Source: Candidatus Venteria ishoeyi (GTDB taxonomy: Bacteria; Pseudomonadota; Gammaproteobacteria; Beggiatoales; Beggiatoaceae). From it: a stretch of 64,000 bases of DNA. The notes under the pieces were generated by a model, which was not told the origin of the DNA, did no database searches, and was given only the letters and a program-made list of their open reading frames with translations. The DNA is taken from contig NZ_JAUCGJ010000005.1 in assembly GCF_030378065.1 (NCBI RefSeq), positions 1-64,000 of the forward strand, given 5' to 3'. The position numbers were made by a program, and so were the translations under genes. This document shows positions 28,071-35,654 of this stretch, in pieces; the first letter of the stretch is position 1; each line of letters starts with the position of its first letter.

Positions 28071-28265
28071 ATGTTCTTTAATACTTACTTCAATAAACTG
28101 AAAAGTAATCCCTGGTTTTTCGGTGCCTTGGGTGTAGTCGTGCTTTATCTGCTGTATAAACTTTTCAGCGGTTTTGCCTGGTTTTTGATTCAAACTGTTA
28201 TTTATGCGGTTTTATTACTGGTTTTTCTTGCTTTCTTAAAAAGAAAAGGCTTTTTCAAAGATTAA
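28071..28265 (+). CDS. small membrane protein, 64 aa
   Basis: A 64-residue protein with two hydrophobic segments (about 16-33 and 35-55) and a basic C-terminus ending KRKGFFKD. No family is recognised. It follows the 112-residue hypothetical gene by 5 bp and ends the YjfI/PspA-like operon, so it is a candidate membrane partner for the PspA-like protein. The gap of 98 bp to the convergent thioredoxin-like gene holds no clear terminator. Confidence 0.6.
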   Translation: MFFNTYFNKLKSNPWFFGALGVVVLYLLYKLFSGFAWFLIQTVIYAVLLLVFLAFLKRKGFFKD

Positions 28266-28363
28266 GGCTTATGTAAAAACTTAGGTTATTAGACCATTAC
28301 ACATGGCGCAAACGGTTTTCTGTCAAAAGCCATCCCCAAACGATAGTAAATATATTTACGCCA

Positions 28364-28717
28364 TTATAAATGCTCGTCAATAAATTCTCTGACCCAATGC
28401 AAAGGTTTCGCGCTGGCAAAACGCCCGATAATTTCGCCATCCTTAAATAACAAGACGGTGGGAAATCCCCGTAACTTATAATGCCCGGCCAGACGCATAT
28501 TATCATCCACTTCAACTTTTGCCAGATACCAGCTACCCGCATATTCAGCAACGGCAGTTTCCAGTATGGGCGTCAGCATTCGGCAGGGGGCGCACCAGTC
28601 CGCCCAGAAATCGACCAGAATGGGCTTGATGTGAGAGGCTTCAATCACTTGCTTTTGAAAGCTCTCTTCCGTGACATCAAATATCAGTCCCTTGGTTTCA
28701 TCGTGTATATGATACAT
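28364..28717 (-). CDS. thioredoxin-like protein
   Basis: A 117-residue thioredoxin fold with the redox motif WCAPC (the usual Gly is Ala), the cis-proline in GFPTVLLF, and the expected FxxDGE turn. It has no signal peptide, so it acts in the cytoplasm as a thiol-disulfide reductase. It is slightly longer than thioredoxin 1 and has an unusual N-terminal leader (about 15 residues), so it is a thioredoxin-family paralogue rather than certain trxA. AAGGAT precedes the ATG. It stands after surE on the minus strand with a 90-bp gap that holds a possible family B repeat end. Confidence 0.85.
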   Translation of the reverse strand: MYHIHDETKGLIFDVTEESFQKQVIEASHIKPILVDFWADWCAPCRMLTPILETAVAEYAGSWYLAKVEVDDNMRLAGHYKLRGFPTVLLFKDGEIIGRFASAKPLHWVREFIDEHL

Positions 28718-28807
28718 TTTTAATATCCTTTTAAAAATCTGATGTTATGCAAAGGCTTCTTTTTTATGCTGCAAAGTACAAAAAAAACCACCATTGCGGC
28801 ACATGAT

Positions 28808-29563
28808 TTAAAATTTATCAAACCACTGTCCCAGCGTTTCCAGGCTTTGATGCCGGGTTAAATCAGCATGTAGCGGCGTGATGGAAACCTGTTGCCGGTC
28901 AATGGCGTAAAAATCTGTGCCAGGGCCTGCGTCCTGTGCTTTTCCCGGTGGCCCCACCCAGTAAATCACCTGTCCCCGTGGATCACTGCTCTGAATGGCG
29001 GGTTCTGCCTTGTGCCTATGTCCCAGGCGGGTTACTGCCATGCCCTTGAGTTGCTCCCAGGACACATCGGGTACATTGATATTTAAGATTTGATCTTGCG
29101 GCAGTGGACGGGTTCGCATCTGCTGTAGAATCTGTACAATCACTTTTGCCGCTGTATCGTAGTGTTGTGGATCATGACTCACCAGAGAAACTGCTAAGGC
29201 GGGTAAGCCTAATGTGCGCCCTTCCATTGCTGCTGCCACCGTGCCGGAATACAGCACATCATCGCCCAGATTGCTGCCCGCATTAATCCCGGAAACCACC
29301 ATATCCGGGCAGGTTTCCAGCAGACCGGTAACACCCAGGTGTACGCAATCGGTGGGGGTACCATTGACACAGATAAAGCCGTTATCAGTTGTGGTGGCAC
29401 GCAGGGGTTGTTCCAGGGTTAAAGAATGACTGGCCCCACTGCGGTTTTGCTGTGGGGCGACCACAGTCAGTTGTTGAATAAAATCCAGTGAATCCAGGGC
29501 CGCAGCCAGGGTGCGTATACCGGGAGCCAGATAGCCGTCATCATTACTTAATAAAATATTCAT
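28808..29563 (-). CDS. surE: 5'-nucleotidase SurE
   Basis: A 251-residue SurE nucleotidase with the N-terminal metal-binding [12 protein letters not shown], the [12 protein letters not shown] motif, and the NVPD segment. It is a divalent-metal-dependent nucleoside monophosphatase in stationary-phase survival. Its ATG overlaps the argF stop in an ATGA arrangement, so translation is coupled to argF. In many gammaproteobacteria surE is beside pcm, nlpD and rpoS; here it is instead coupled to an arginine gene. Confidence 0.96.
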   Translation of the reverse strand: MNILLSNDDGYLAPGIRTLAAALDSLDFIQQLTVVAPQQNRSGASHSLTLEQPLRATTTDNGFICVNGTPTDCVHLGVTGLLETCPDMVVSGINAGSNLGDDVLYSGTVAAAMEGRTLGLPALAVSLVSHDPQHYDTAAKVIVQILQQMRTRPLPQDQILNINVPDVSWEQLKGMAVTRLGHRHKAEPAIQSSDPRGQVIYWVGPPGKAQDAGPGTDFYAIDRQQVSITPLHADLTRHQSLETLGQWFDKF

Positions 29564-30468
29564 ACGGTGTTTAACAGAAATTCCAACAAGGCTTTTTGCG
29601 TGTGCAGCCGATTCCCCGCTTCTTCCCAGACCACGCTTTGCTGTCCATCAATCACCTCAGTGGTGACTTCTTCGCCACGGTGCGCTGGCAGGCAGTGCAT
29701 GAATAAGGCATCTTTATGGGCGCGGCGCATGACTTCATTATTAACCTGGAACGGTGCAAAAATATTAGCGCGGTTATCCTGTTGGCCTTCATGCCCCATA
29801 CTGGACCAGACATCCGTGACCACTAAATCCGAATCACTGGCAGCCCACTGCGGGTCATTACCCACTTGTATGCGATCCCCGGCAGCCGCCAGAATATTGG
29901 CATCCGGGCGATGACTGTCAGGGCAGGCAATACGTAATTCAAAATCATACTGACGGGCAGCATTGATAAAAGAATGGCACATGTTAAAACCATCACCAAT
30001 CCAGGTGACACGTTTACCCTGAATTGAGCCACGGTGCTCATAATAGGTCTGCATGTCGGCTAAAAGCTGGCAGGGGTGGAAGCTATCAGTCAAGCCATTA
30101 ATTAAAGGAATTGAGGCGTATTGTGCAAACTTTTCCAGGGTTTCCTGGTGAAAGGTGCGAATCATCACAATATCCACCATGCCGGATAAAACCCGTGCGG
30201 TATCTTCTACCGGTTCCCCGCGTCCCAACTGGGTATCATTGGGAGATAAAAAAATTGCACCGCCGCCGCCATGCAGCATGGCGGATTCAAAAGAAACCCG
30301 GGTGCGGGTGGAGGATTTTTCAAAAATCATTCCCAGCACCTTGCCCTGGAATAAGTCTTTGTTTTCACCGCATTGGTGTTGCGCTTTCAGTTCAATACCG
30401 CGCAGGATTAATTTTTGTAATTCTGCTGGAGTTAAATCCAGCAAGCTTAAAAAATGACGCTTCGTCAT
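29560..30468 (-). CDS. argF: ornithine carbamoyltransferase
   Basis: A 302-residue enzyme that makes citrulline from ornithine and carbamoyl phosphate. The carbamoyl-phosphate site is [10 protein letters not shown] (about residues 48-57), HPCQLLAD binds phosphate, and [12 protein letters not shown] carries the catalytic Cys-Leu-Pro. The ATG at 30468 gives the family's [12 protein letters not shown] start and has AAAGGT upstream; an in-frame ATG at 30504 would read through a family B repeat. argD is upstream on the same strand but 160 bp away, across the repeat. surE overlaps the stop by 4 bp. Confidence 0.96.
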   Translation of the reverse strand: MTKRHFLSLLDLTPAELQKLILRGIELKAQHQCGENKDLFQGKVLGMIFEKSSTRTRVSFESAMLHGGGGAIFLSPNDTQLGRGEPVEDTARVLSGMVDIVMIRTFHQETLEKFAQYASIPLINGLTDSFHPCQLLADMQTYYEHRGSIQGKRVTWIGDGFNMCHSFINAARQYDFELRIACPDSHRPDANILAAAGDRIQVGNDPQWAASDSDLVVTDVWSSMGHEGQQDNRANIFAPFQVNNEVMRRAHKDALFMHCLPAHRGEEVTTEVIDGQQSVVWEEAGNRLHTQKALLEFLLNTV

Positions 30469-30490
30469 TTTATGTACCTTTAATGATGTT

Positions 30491-30621
30491 CTGATGTTAC
30501 GCAATCTGGTTCTTTTTAGTTTAAACCCTGACTTGCCTTGGGCTAACTAAAAATCAGCACGGAGCAAGAAGCTGCTTTTTTGTACCTTAAAGCACATTGT
30601 GAAGTTTTTGCGTAACGCCAG
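30491..30621. repeat. repeat family B, copy 1 (MITE-like, 131 bp)
   Basis: The ends CTGATGTTACGCAA and TTGCGTAACGCCAG are inverted repeats matching at 12 of 14 positions. After the left end both this copy and 43187-43269 continue CTGGTT and a T-rich block, so the left parts are homologous. No coding capacity. It fills the gap between argD and argF. Confidence 0.7.
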
Positions 30622-30627
30622 TATGTT

Positions 30628-31803
30628 CTAAGAAAGAAAATCGTGAATTAAAGCAGAGACCGTTTTAATCATTTCATCGGCCTGCGCATCGCTGATAATC
30701 AATGGTGGTAACAAGCGAATAACCTGTCCGGCAGTGACATTGATTAACAAACCTTGCTCCAAAGCCTGCATGACCAGTTCCGGGCAGGGTTTATCTAATT
30801 CTATGCCAATTAATAAACCTTTTATTCGAATTTCGCTCACCCCAGGCAGGTCTTGCAGGGCTTGCTCAAAGCCTTGTTGAAAGCGAGCACCCAGTTCAGC
30901 AGCGCGTTGACACAGATTTTCCTGTTCAATAATGTCCAATACCGTCAACCCCACCCGACAAGCCAGCGGGTTGCCGCCAAAGGTGGAGCCGTGAGTACCG
31001 GGTTGCAGGCGTGAGGCCGCCTCGCCGACAGCCAGACAGGCACCAATAGGTACGCCGTTGCCTAAGGCTTTAGCCAGTGTCATGACATCGGGTTTGATAT
31101 TATGGTGTTGATGCTCAAACCAGCGTCCGCTACGGGCAATACCAGTCTGGATTTCATCCAGCATTAATAACCAGTTGTGTTGATCGCACAAGGCACGCAG
31201 ACGTGGCAGATAATCGGCATCAGGAATCTGTATGCCGCCTTCGCCCTGTATTGGCTCTACCAATATGGCAACAACATCCGTTTCCTGTTTGGCAACTCGC
31301 TCAACGGCTTCAATATCGTTATAAGCCACCCGGATAAAACCCTGCACTAAAGGCTCAAAACCGGCCTGTACCTTGCGATTGCCTGTTGCGCTTAAGGTTG
31401 CCAGGGTGCGACCGTGAAAACTACCTTCCATGACAATAATTTTGGGTAGGCTTAAACCACGTTGGTGTCCGGTCAGGCGCGCAATCTTGATCGCAGCTTC
31501 ATTGGCTTCCGCGCCGGAATTGGCAAAAAACACCGTTTCCATGCCGGATAAAGCCACCAGCTTATCTGCCAGTTTCTGCTGCTTGTCGATACCATAAATA
31601 TTTGAGGTGTGTAATAAAGTTTCTGCCTGTTCACAAATCGCATCACGAATGGCAGGATGCGCATGTCCTAAATTACATACAGAAATACCGGACAAGGCAT
31701 CAAGATAAACTTGTTCTGTGTCATCCCATAATTGTGCGCCTTTTCCATGTATAAAACTGATCGGTAAACGGCTATAATTCGGCATTAAGGTGTTTTTCAT
31801 CAA
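30628..31803 (-). CDS. argD: acetylornithine aminotransferase
   Basis: A 391-residue PLP-dependent class III aminotransferase. GVSVCNLGHAHP-type N-terminus, FFANSGAEANEAAIK, the EPIQGEGG motif, LLMLDEIQTG and the PLP-binding lysine in TLAKALGNG are all visible. It converts N-acetylglutamate semialdehyde to N-acetylornithine, and may also act on succinyl-diaminopimelate. AGGAAGAG lies 7 bp before the ATG. It heads an arginine block argD-argF-surE on the minus strand; a hairpin in its leader might attenuate it. Confidence 0.95.
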   Translation of the reverse strand: MMKNTLMPNYSRLPISFIHGKGAQLWDDTEQVYLDALSGISVCNLGHAHPAIRDAICEQAETLLHTSNIYGIDKQQKLADKLVALSGMETVFFANSGAEANEAAIKIARLTGHQRGLSLPKIIVMEGSFHGRTLATLSATGNRKVQAGFEPLVQGFIRVAYNDIEAVERVAKQETDVVAILVEPIQGEGGIQIPDADYLPRLRALCDQHNWLLMLDEIQTGIARSGRWFEHQHHNIKPDVMTLAKALGNGVPIGACLAVGEAASRLQPGTHGSTFGGNPLACRVGLTVLDIIEQENLCQRAAELGARFQQGFEQALQDLPGVSEIRIKGLLIGIELDKPCPELVMQALEQGLLINVTAGQVIRLLPPLIISDAQADEMIKTVSALIHDFLS

Positions 31804-31833
31804 CGGCTCTTCCTGCTTCCTAAAAACAAAAAA

Positions 31834-31863
31834 GCAGCCGGATAAAGCTGCCCTTATTTTTTT
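31834..31863. terminator. hairpin with flanking A and T runs between argD and a divergent gene
   Basis: GCAGC and GCTGC (31834-31838, 31847-31851) form a short stem flanked by A-rich and T-rich runs on both sides. Because the neighbours diverge, it is not a normal gene end; on the minus strand it sits about 30 bp before the argD start, as an attenuator would. The stem is short, so this is tentative. Confidence 0.35.
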
Positions 31864-31881
31864 AAAAAACTTTAATTATAT

Positions 31882-32499
31882 ATGAATTTACCGCATCTTT
31901 TCTATATTTACCTAATAATTTTTTTGCTTATTGGCTGTACAGCCTCACCGCCACCGCTGAAAATACTGGCTGAAGACGATGTAATTCTGGCTTTTGGCGA
32001 CAGTCTGACCTATGGCACAGGCGCGCAGCCTGAGGCCAGTTATCCCAGTTTACTGGAAAATCAGATTCAACGCCGGGTTATCAATGCCGGGGTTCCCGGC
32101 GAACGTAGTGGGCAGGGGCTGGCAAGATTGCCGGGATTACTGAAAAAGCACCAACCTAAACTGCTATTGTTGTGTCATGGAGGTAATGATTTTTTGCAGC
32201 ACAACAGTGATCAGCAGGTGGTTAAAAATTTACGCGCAATGATTCAATTGGCGCAGCAGCAAGGGATTGAAGTGGTGTTAATTGCCGTGCCTAAACCTGG
32301 TTTTTTTCTTTCTGGCGCAGATTTATACCATGACGTTGCCAGTGAATTTAAGATTCCGATACAACAAGACATTATTAGCCAGGTATTATCCAAGCCCCAC
32401 TTAAAAAGTGATCAAATTCATCCCAATGCGGAAGGTTATCAGCAACTGGCAGCGGCGCTTGCGGTTTTATTAAGCAAGGCTGGGGCGATTAAGGAGTGA
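31882..32499 (+). CDS. SGNH/GDSL esterase lipoprotein (TesA-like)
   Basis: A 205-residue protein starting with a lipoprotein signal peptide (hydrophobic core, then LIGC with the lipidated cysteine near residue 19). The SGNH blocks are clear: FGDSLTYG (nucleophile Ser), NAGVPG, HGGNDF and DQIHPN. It is a periplasmic esterase/thioesterase/lysophospholipase of the TesA/arylesterase group, anchored in the membrane here instead of soluble. The stop codon TGA and the last two codons lie in the left end of a family A repeat, so the C-terminus may have been reshaped by insertion. It diverges from argD; no strong ribosome site is visible. Confidence 0.88.
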   Translation: MNLPHLFYIYLIIFLLIGCTASPPPLKILAEDDVILAFGDSLTYGTGAQPEASYPSLLENQIQRRVINAGVPGERSGQGLARLPGLLKKHQPKLLLLCHGGNDFLQHNSDQQVVKNLRAMIQLAQQQGIEVVLIAVPKPGFFLSGADLYHDVASEFKIPIQQDIISQVLSKPHLKSDQIHPNAEGYQQLAAALAVLLSKAGAIKE

Positions 32500-32665
32500 G
32501 GATGAAATAAGTGCAGGAACTGGGCACAGGATTTTTATTCATTTTCAAGGCGTGAAAACAGGCGCATAGCAAGCTATGTAACTGCCTAAGTCCAAACAGG
32601 CACAACGCAGAAAATGGAGAAAAAGACCAGCCAAGTTTCTGAAGTTATAAAATTCTCACTCCTAA
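32491..32665 (+). repeat. repeat family A, full-length copy 2 (MITE-like, 175 bp)
   Basis: It is closely similar throughout to 6938-7112, with ends AAGGAGTGAGGAT and ATTCTCACTCCTAA. Its left end supplies the stop codon of the SGNH esterase gene. With the 157 bp that follow (nothing recognisable except a short inverted repeat, CCTTGA...TCAAGG at 32721-32743) it makes up the 323-bp gap before ispE. Confidence 0.88.
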
Positions 32666-32822
32666 GTAAATATCTAATAAAGTTTCGGAGTTCATATTAG
32701 GCCAAAGCAACCAGCCAGTCCCTTGATTTATAAGAATTCAAGGCGCAAAGTCTTGCTATCAAGTTGCAAGGCTTGAACAAAAAAACCTTTTATGTGTTGC
32801 TCAATGGTTTTCATCACCCATT

Positions 32823-33734
32823 TCAGTGCCTCGCCAAGTACCTCTTTCTGACCAAATCCAGCTTTTTTGCAGTAGGTTTTGTGTTCTCGGACAGTCTCCT
32901 GGCTTCATGCCCTGTCGTTTCCAAGCCTTTAACATGCCATATTTTCCACTGCGCAGGGCATGAGGCTAACGCCTGTTGTGCCATTGCCTCATTGTCACAG
33001 GGTGCAAAAATACAGGCACCGGTACCGGTTAGGCGTGCGGGGGCATAGCCACTCAGCCAGTCTAACGCCGCTTTTACCGGGGGATAACACAAACTAACAA
33101 GGTTCTGGCAATCATTATGCACAGACGTGCCTTGTAAAAAATTTTGCAGACTGATTTTTGGTGTATTTCTGGGTAAATCCGGGTGTTGGAAAATACTTGC
33201 GGTGCTGATGTGGCAATCGGGTTGCAATAACAAATAATTACCTGTTGCTAAATTCTCCAAAGGCGTTATTAATTCTCCCACACCTTCTGCCCAAGCCGCT
33301 TTACCGTGGATAAAAATCGGTACATCCGCGCCCAGTTGCAGTCCCAGTTGTGCCAGTTTTTCCAATGACCAATGCAGTTCCCAGTGCTGATTTAATGCCA
33401 ATAACACTGTTGCTGCATCCGAGCTGCCGCCCCCCACGCCGCCACCAACAGGGATACGTTTTTTCACTTGAATCGTAGCGCCCGCCGTGGTGTTGCTGTG
33501 TTGTTGCAGCAAACGTGCTGCTCGCAGGCTTAAGTCCTGTTCCGGGTTAATCGTTAAGCCATCATAAGCACAAGACAAAATGCCGGTTTTATTGGTTTGA
33601 AAATGCAACTCATCGTATAGATCGATAAATTGAAAGACTGTTTGTAATTCGTGATAGCCATCCGCACGGCGACCTGTAATATGTAAAAACAGATTGAGTT
33701 TGGCAGGTGCCAACCAGATGTTAGATGTTTGCAT
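32823..33734 (-). CDS. ispE: 4-diphosphocytidyl-2-C-methyl-D-erythritol kinase
   Basis: A 303-residue GHMP kinase of the non-mevalonate isoprenoid pathway. The opening APAKLNLFLHITGRRADGYHEL, the ATP loop PVGGGVGGGSSDAA and the C-terminal ARLTGTGACIFA are visible. The enzyme proper should end near the WKIWHVKGL segment. The last 25 or so residues (from RRLSENTKP to the stop) are encoded by a family C repeat fragment in the frame of the gene, so they are an added tail. The usual neighbours lolB and prs are absent. No operon partner is evident; a sensor kinase gene lies upstream on the same strand, 64 bp away. Confidence 0.95.
   Translation of the reverse strand: MQTSNIWLAPAKLNLFLHITGRRADGYHELQTVFQFIDLYDELHFQTNKTGILSCAYDGLTINPEQDLSLRAARLLQQHSNTTAGATIQVKKRIPVGGGVGGGSSDAATVLLALNQHWELHWSLEKLAQLGLQLGADVPIFIHGKAAWAEGVGELITPLENLATGNYLLLQPDCHISTASIFQHPDLPRNTPKISLQNFLQGTSVHNDCQNLVSLCYPPVKAALDWLSGYAPARLTGTGACIFAPCDNEAMAQQALASCPAQWKIWHVKGLETTGHEARRLSENTKPTAKKLDLVRKRYLARH
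32843..32899 (-). repeat. repeat family C, partial copy inside the 3' end of ispE
   Basis: Read on the minus strand it matches the left arm of the complete element at 62206-62366: GGAG-CTGTCCGAGAACACA, then CCTACTGC and AAGCTGGATTTGG, with a few substitutions. It is translated as the C-terminal tail of IspE. Confidence 0.8.
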
Positions 33735-33781
33735 GTCAGTCTCGTTATACCGTTGAATAAATAATCACGTCTGGCAGTGGG

Positions 33782-33810
33782 GTAGAGATGTAGCATTGCT
33801 ACGTTTCTAC
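33782..33810. repeat. palindrome family D, copy 2
   Basis: GTAGAGATGTAGCA and TGCTACGTTTCTAC around one base, an imperfect copy of the palindrome at 27684. Bases 33799-33810 are the last three codons and the TAG stop of the adjacent minus-strand sensor kinase. Confidence 0.85.
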
Positions 33811-35307
33811 ACTACTGTCCTGGTAATTATTGATTCTGGCGTGCATGGGCAGGCGCACACTGAAGCTACTGCCTTTGCCTTGTTCTGATTCAATGCTGAT
33901 GCTGCCGCCCATCATCTGGCAAAAACGCAGACTGATGACCAGCCCCAAGCCATTGCCACCATAACGGCGGGTGCTGGAGTTATCCACCTGCATAAAAGGC
34001 TGAAATAAACGCTGTTGTTCGCTGTCACTGATACCAATACCGGTATCAGTAATCGTCATGGTGATCCAGGTACGATTTTCAATGGATTGCTGGATGACGG
34101 TTAAAGTCACTTGACCGTTTTGGGTGAATTTTCCGGCGTTGCTGAGCAGGTTGCATAAAATCTGTTTCACCCGCACCGGATCGGCAAACATTTCTTCAGC
34201 ATTCGCCAGGTATTCCCAGTTAAACCGGTTCTGATTGCGAATAATTAAGGGTTCGAGGGTTTTTAATAGATCTGAGATGAGTTTGGGCAGGGAGAAAAAC
34301 TGTGCATTCATTTGCATCTGCCCTGCTTCCAGTTTGGAAATATCAAGGATATCATCTACCAGGGACAATAAATGCAGGCCGGAATCATTCACTTGCTGTA
34401 ACAGCGTTAAACTTTCTTCCTTAGGCAAGGTATCGTGTTCATCCTGAATGACATTAATATAACCAATAATGGCGTTTAATGGCGTGCGCAACTCATGTGA
34501 CATATTTGCCAGAAAGCGGGATTTACTTTGATCCGCTTCCAGAGATTGATCCCGTGCTGTTTGCAAGGTGGCTGTACGCTCCGCAACTTTGGTTTCCAAC
34601 GTTTCATTGGCGCTTTTAAGCGCAGCAACGGCTTTTTCCAGAGCAATTTCCTGGTGGATAATACGGTAGATTATCCATATCACCACGGCAATGCATAATA
34701 AAATCGCAAAAATGTTCAGGGTACGAATTTGTTGCTGGGTTTCCTGATAGGCAAAATCGACTCTTTTAAATGTGGGGTGGTTGGCAAAATTTAATTGCAT
34801 ATCACGAATAGAGGATAATTCGTTGAGAAGATAACTGCTTTCACTCTGAATTTTTATCATTTTATCAAGGGCGACTTCTCGCTGATTACTCATTGCCAGC
34901 GTGATTGCCTCGTTTAATTTATCTTGAATTTTCAGGAAAATCGGATGATGCGCTTCTAATTGATCGCGTTCTTCCTGAACCAGCGCCATTTTGAGTAATT
35001 GTTGTTGATTACGATGAAATTCTTTATCTTCAGTGCGATACTGTTCCCATGCCGTTTTTTGTGCGGTAGGATCGGTGAGTTTTACCACATAATAAGTACG
35101 ACGAATTCGGGTATGTATCAAATCATATACCCGGTTTAGCAGACGTGCCCGGCTTTGATGCTCCGCCATTAATGCGGAGAGATTCTGATTCATTGCTCTG
35201 AGGTTTTGCAAACTGATATTGCTGGCAAATACCAGCGCCAGCAATATCAATGTAAAACCCATAACAATTAATATAGACTGTTTGGTAATAAGATTTGATT
35301 TTTTCAT
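33799..35307 (-). CDS. membrane sensor histidine kinase
   Basis: A 502-residue sensor with membrane segments at about 11-31 and 197-215, a helical periplasmic domain between them, a coiled linker, HisKA with His271 in MSHELRTPL, and HATPase_c (DTGIGI, GNGLGL). It is a paralogue of the kinase at 17957-19453. The final codons and the stop lie in a family D palindrome. Its ATG overlaps the stop of a small coiled-coil membrane protein gene by 4 bp (ATGA), so the two are translated together and the small protein may be part of the sensor. No response regulator is adjacent. Confidence 0.88.
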   Translation of the reverse strand: MKKSNLITKQSILIVMGFTLILLALVFASNISLQNLRAMNQNLSALMAEHQSRARLLNRVYDLIHTRIRRTYYVVKLTDPTAQKTAWEQYRTEDKEFHRNQQQLLKMALVQEERDQLEAHHPIFLKIQDKLNEAITLAMSNQREVALDKMIKIQSESSYLLNELSSIRDMQLNFANHPTFKRVDFAYQETQQQIRTLNIFAILLCIAVVIWIIYRIIHQEIALEKAVAALKSANETLETKVAERTATLQTARDQSLEADQSKSRFLANMSHELRTPLNAIIGYINVIQDEHDTLPKEESLTLLQQVNDSGLHLLSLVDDILDISKLEAGQMQMNAQFFSLPKLISDLLKTLEPLIIRNQNRFNWEYLANAEEMFADPVRVKQILCNLLSNAGKFTQNGQVTLTVIQQSIENRTWITMTITDTGIGISDSEQQRLFQPFMQVDNSSTRRYGGNGLGLVISLRFCQMMGGSISIESEQGKGSSFSVRLPMHARINNYQDSSVET

Positions 35308-35636
35308 TGAAAATCTGTGATATGACCTGTATCCAATTCATCAGCAAGCTCTGTTAATACTTGTTGCTGAATTTTAATAAGCTGATCTAAATGTTTTTTC
35401 ATACTCTCTATCATTTGTTGTGCCACTTTTAATTCCTGATGCAATTGCTGGTTTTCCAGCCGCAATTGCTGATGCTCTTCCTGTAAAGTCAGGCAAGTTG
35501 ATTCTGCGGACACACGCAGAGGCAAGGCGTACAAAATCACCAGTAATAAAATCAGCAACCAGTCACTGATTTTTTGTGCTGACCGCGCCTTGCTCTGCCT
35601 TTGCTCATGACGTTTTATCGACAGTTTCTTATGCAT
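35304..35636 (-). CDS. small coiled-coil membrane protein coupled to a sensor kinase
   Basis: A 110-residue protein with a basic N-terminus, one hydrophobic segment (about 25-42, ending in SAES so possibly a signal peptide), then a Gln/Leu/Glu-rich coiled coil (about 48-95). No family is recognised. It probably projects into the periplasm. Its stop overlaps the start of the sensor kinase gene (ATGA), which suggests a joint function, for example modulating the sensor domain. hemN lies 18 bp upstream on the same strand, so hemN, this gene and the kinase may form one transcript. Confidence 0.7.
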   Translation of the reverse strand: MHKKLSIKRHEQRQSKARSAQKISDWLLILLLVILYALPLRVSAESTCLTLQEEHQQLRLENQQLHQELKVAQQMIESMKKHLDQLIKIQQQVLTELADELDTGHITDFQ

Positions 35637-35654
35637 CTTTACAGTTATTTTTGC

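Noticed and set aside
28739-28804. A third family B copy before the thioredoxin-like gene
   Set aside because: The left end (CTGATGTTATGCAA) fits but no convincing right end or interior match is seen; kept only as a note.
30469-30504. An upstream ATG for argF
   Set aside because: It lies in the family B repeat end; the ATG at 30468 has a ribosome site and the family start.
31882-32499. The SGNH esterase as a pseudogene
   Set aside because: Although the stop is in a repeat, all SGNH blocks including the final DQIHPN are intact and the length is normal.
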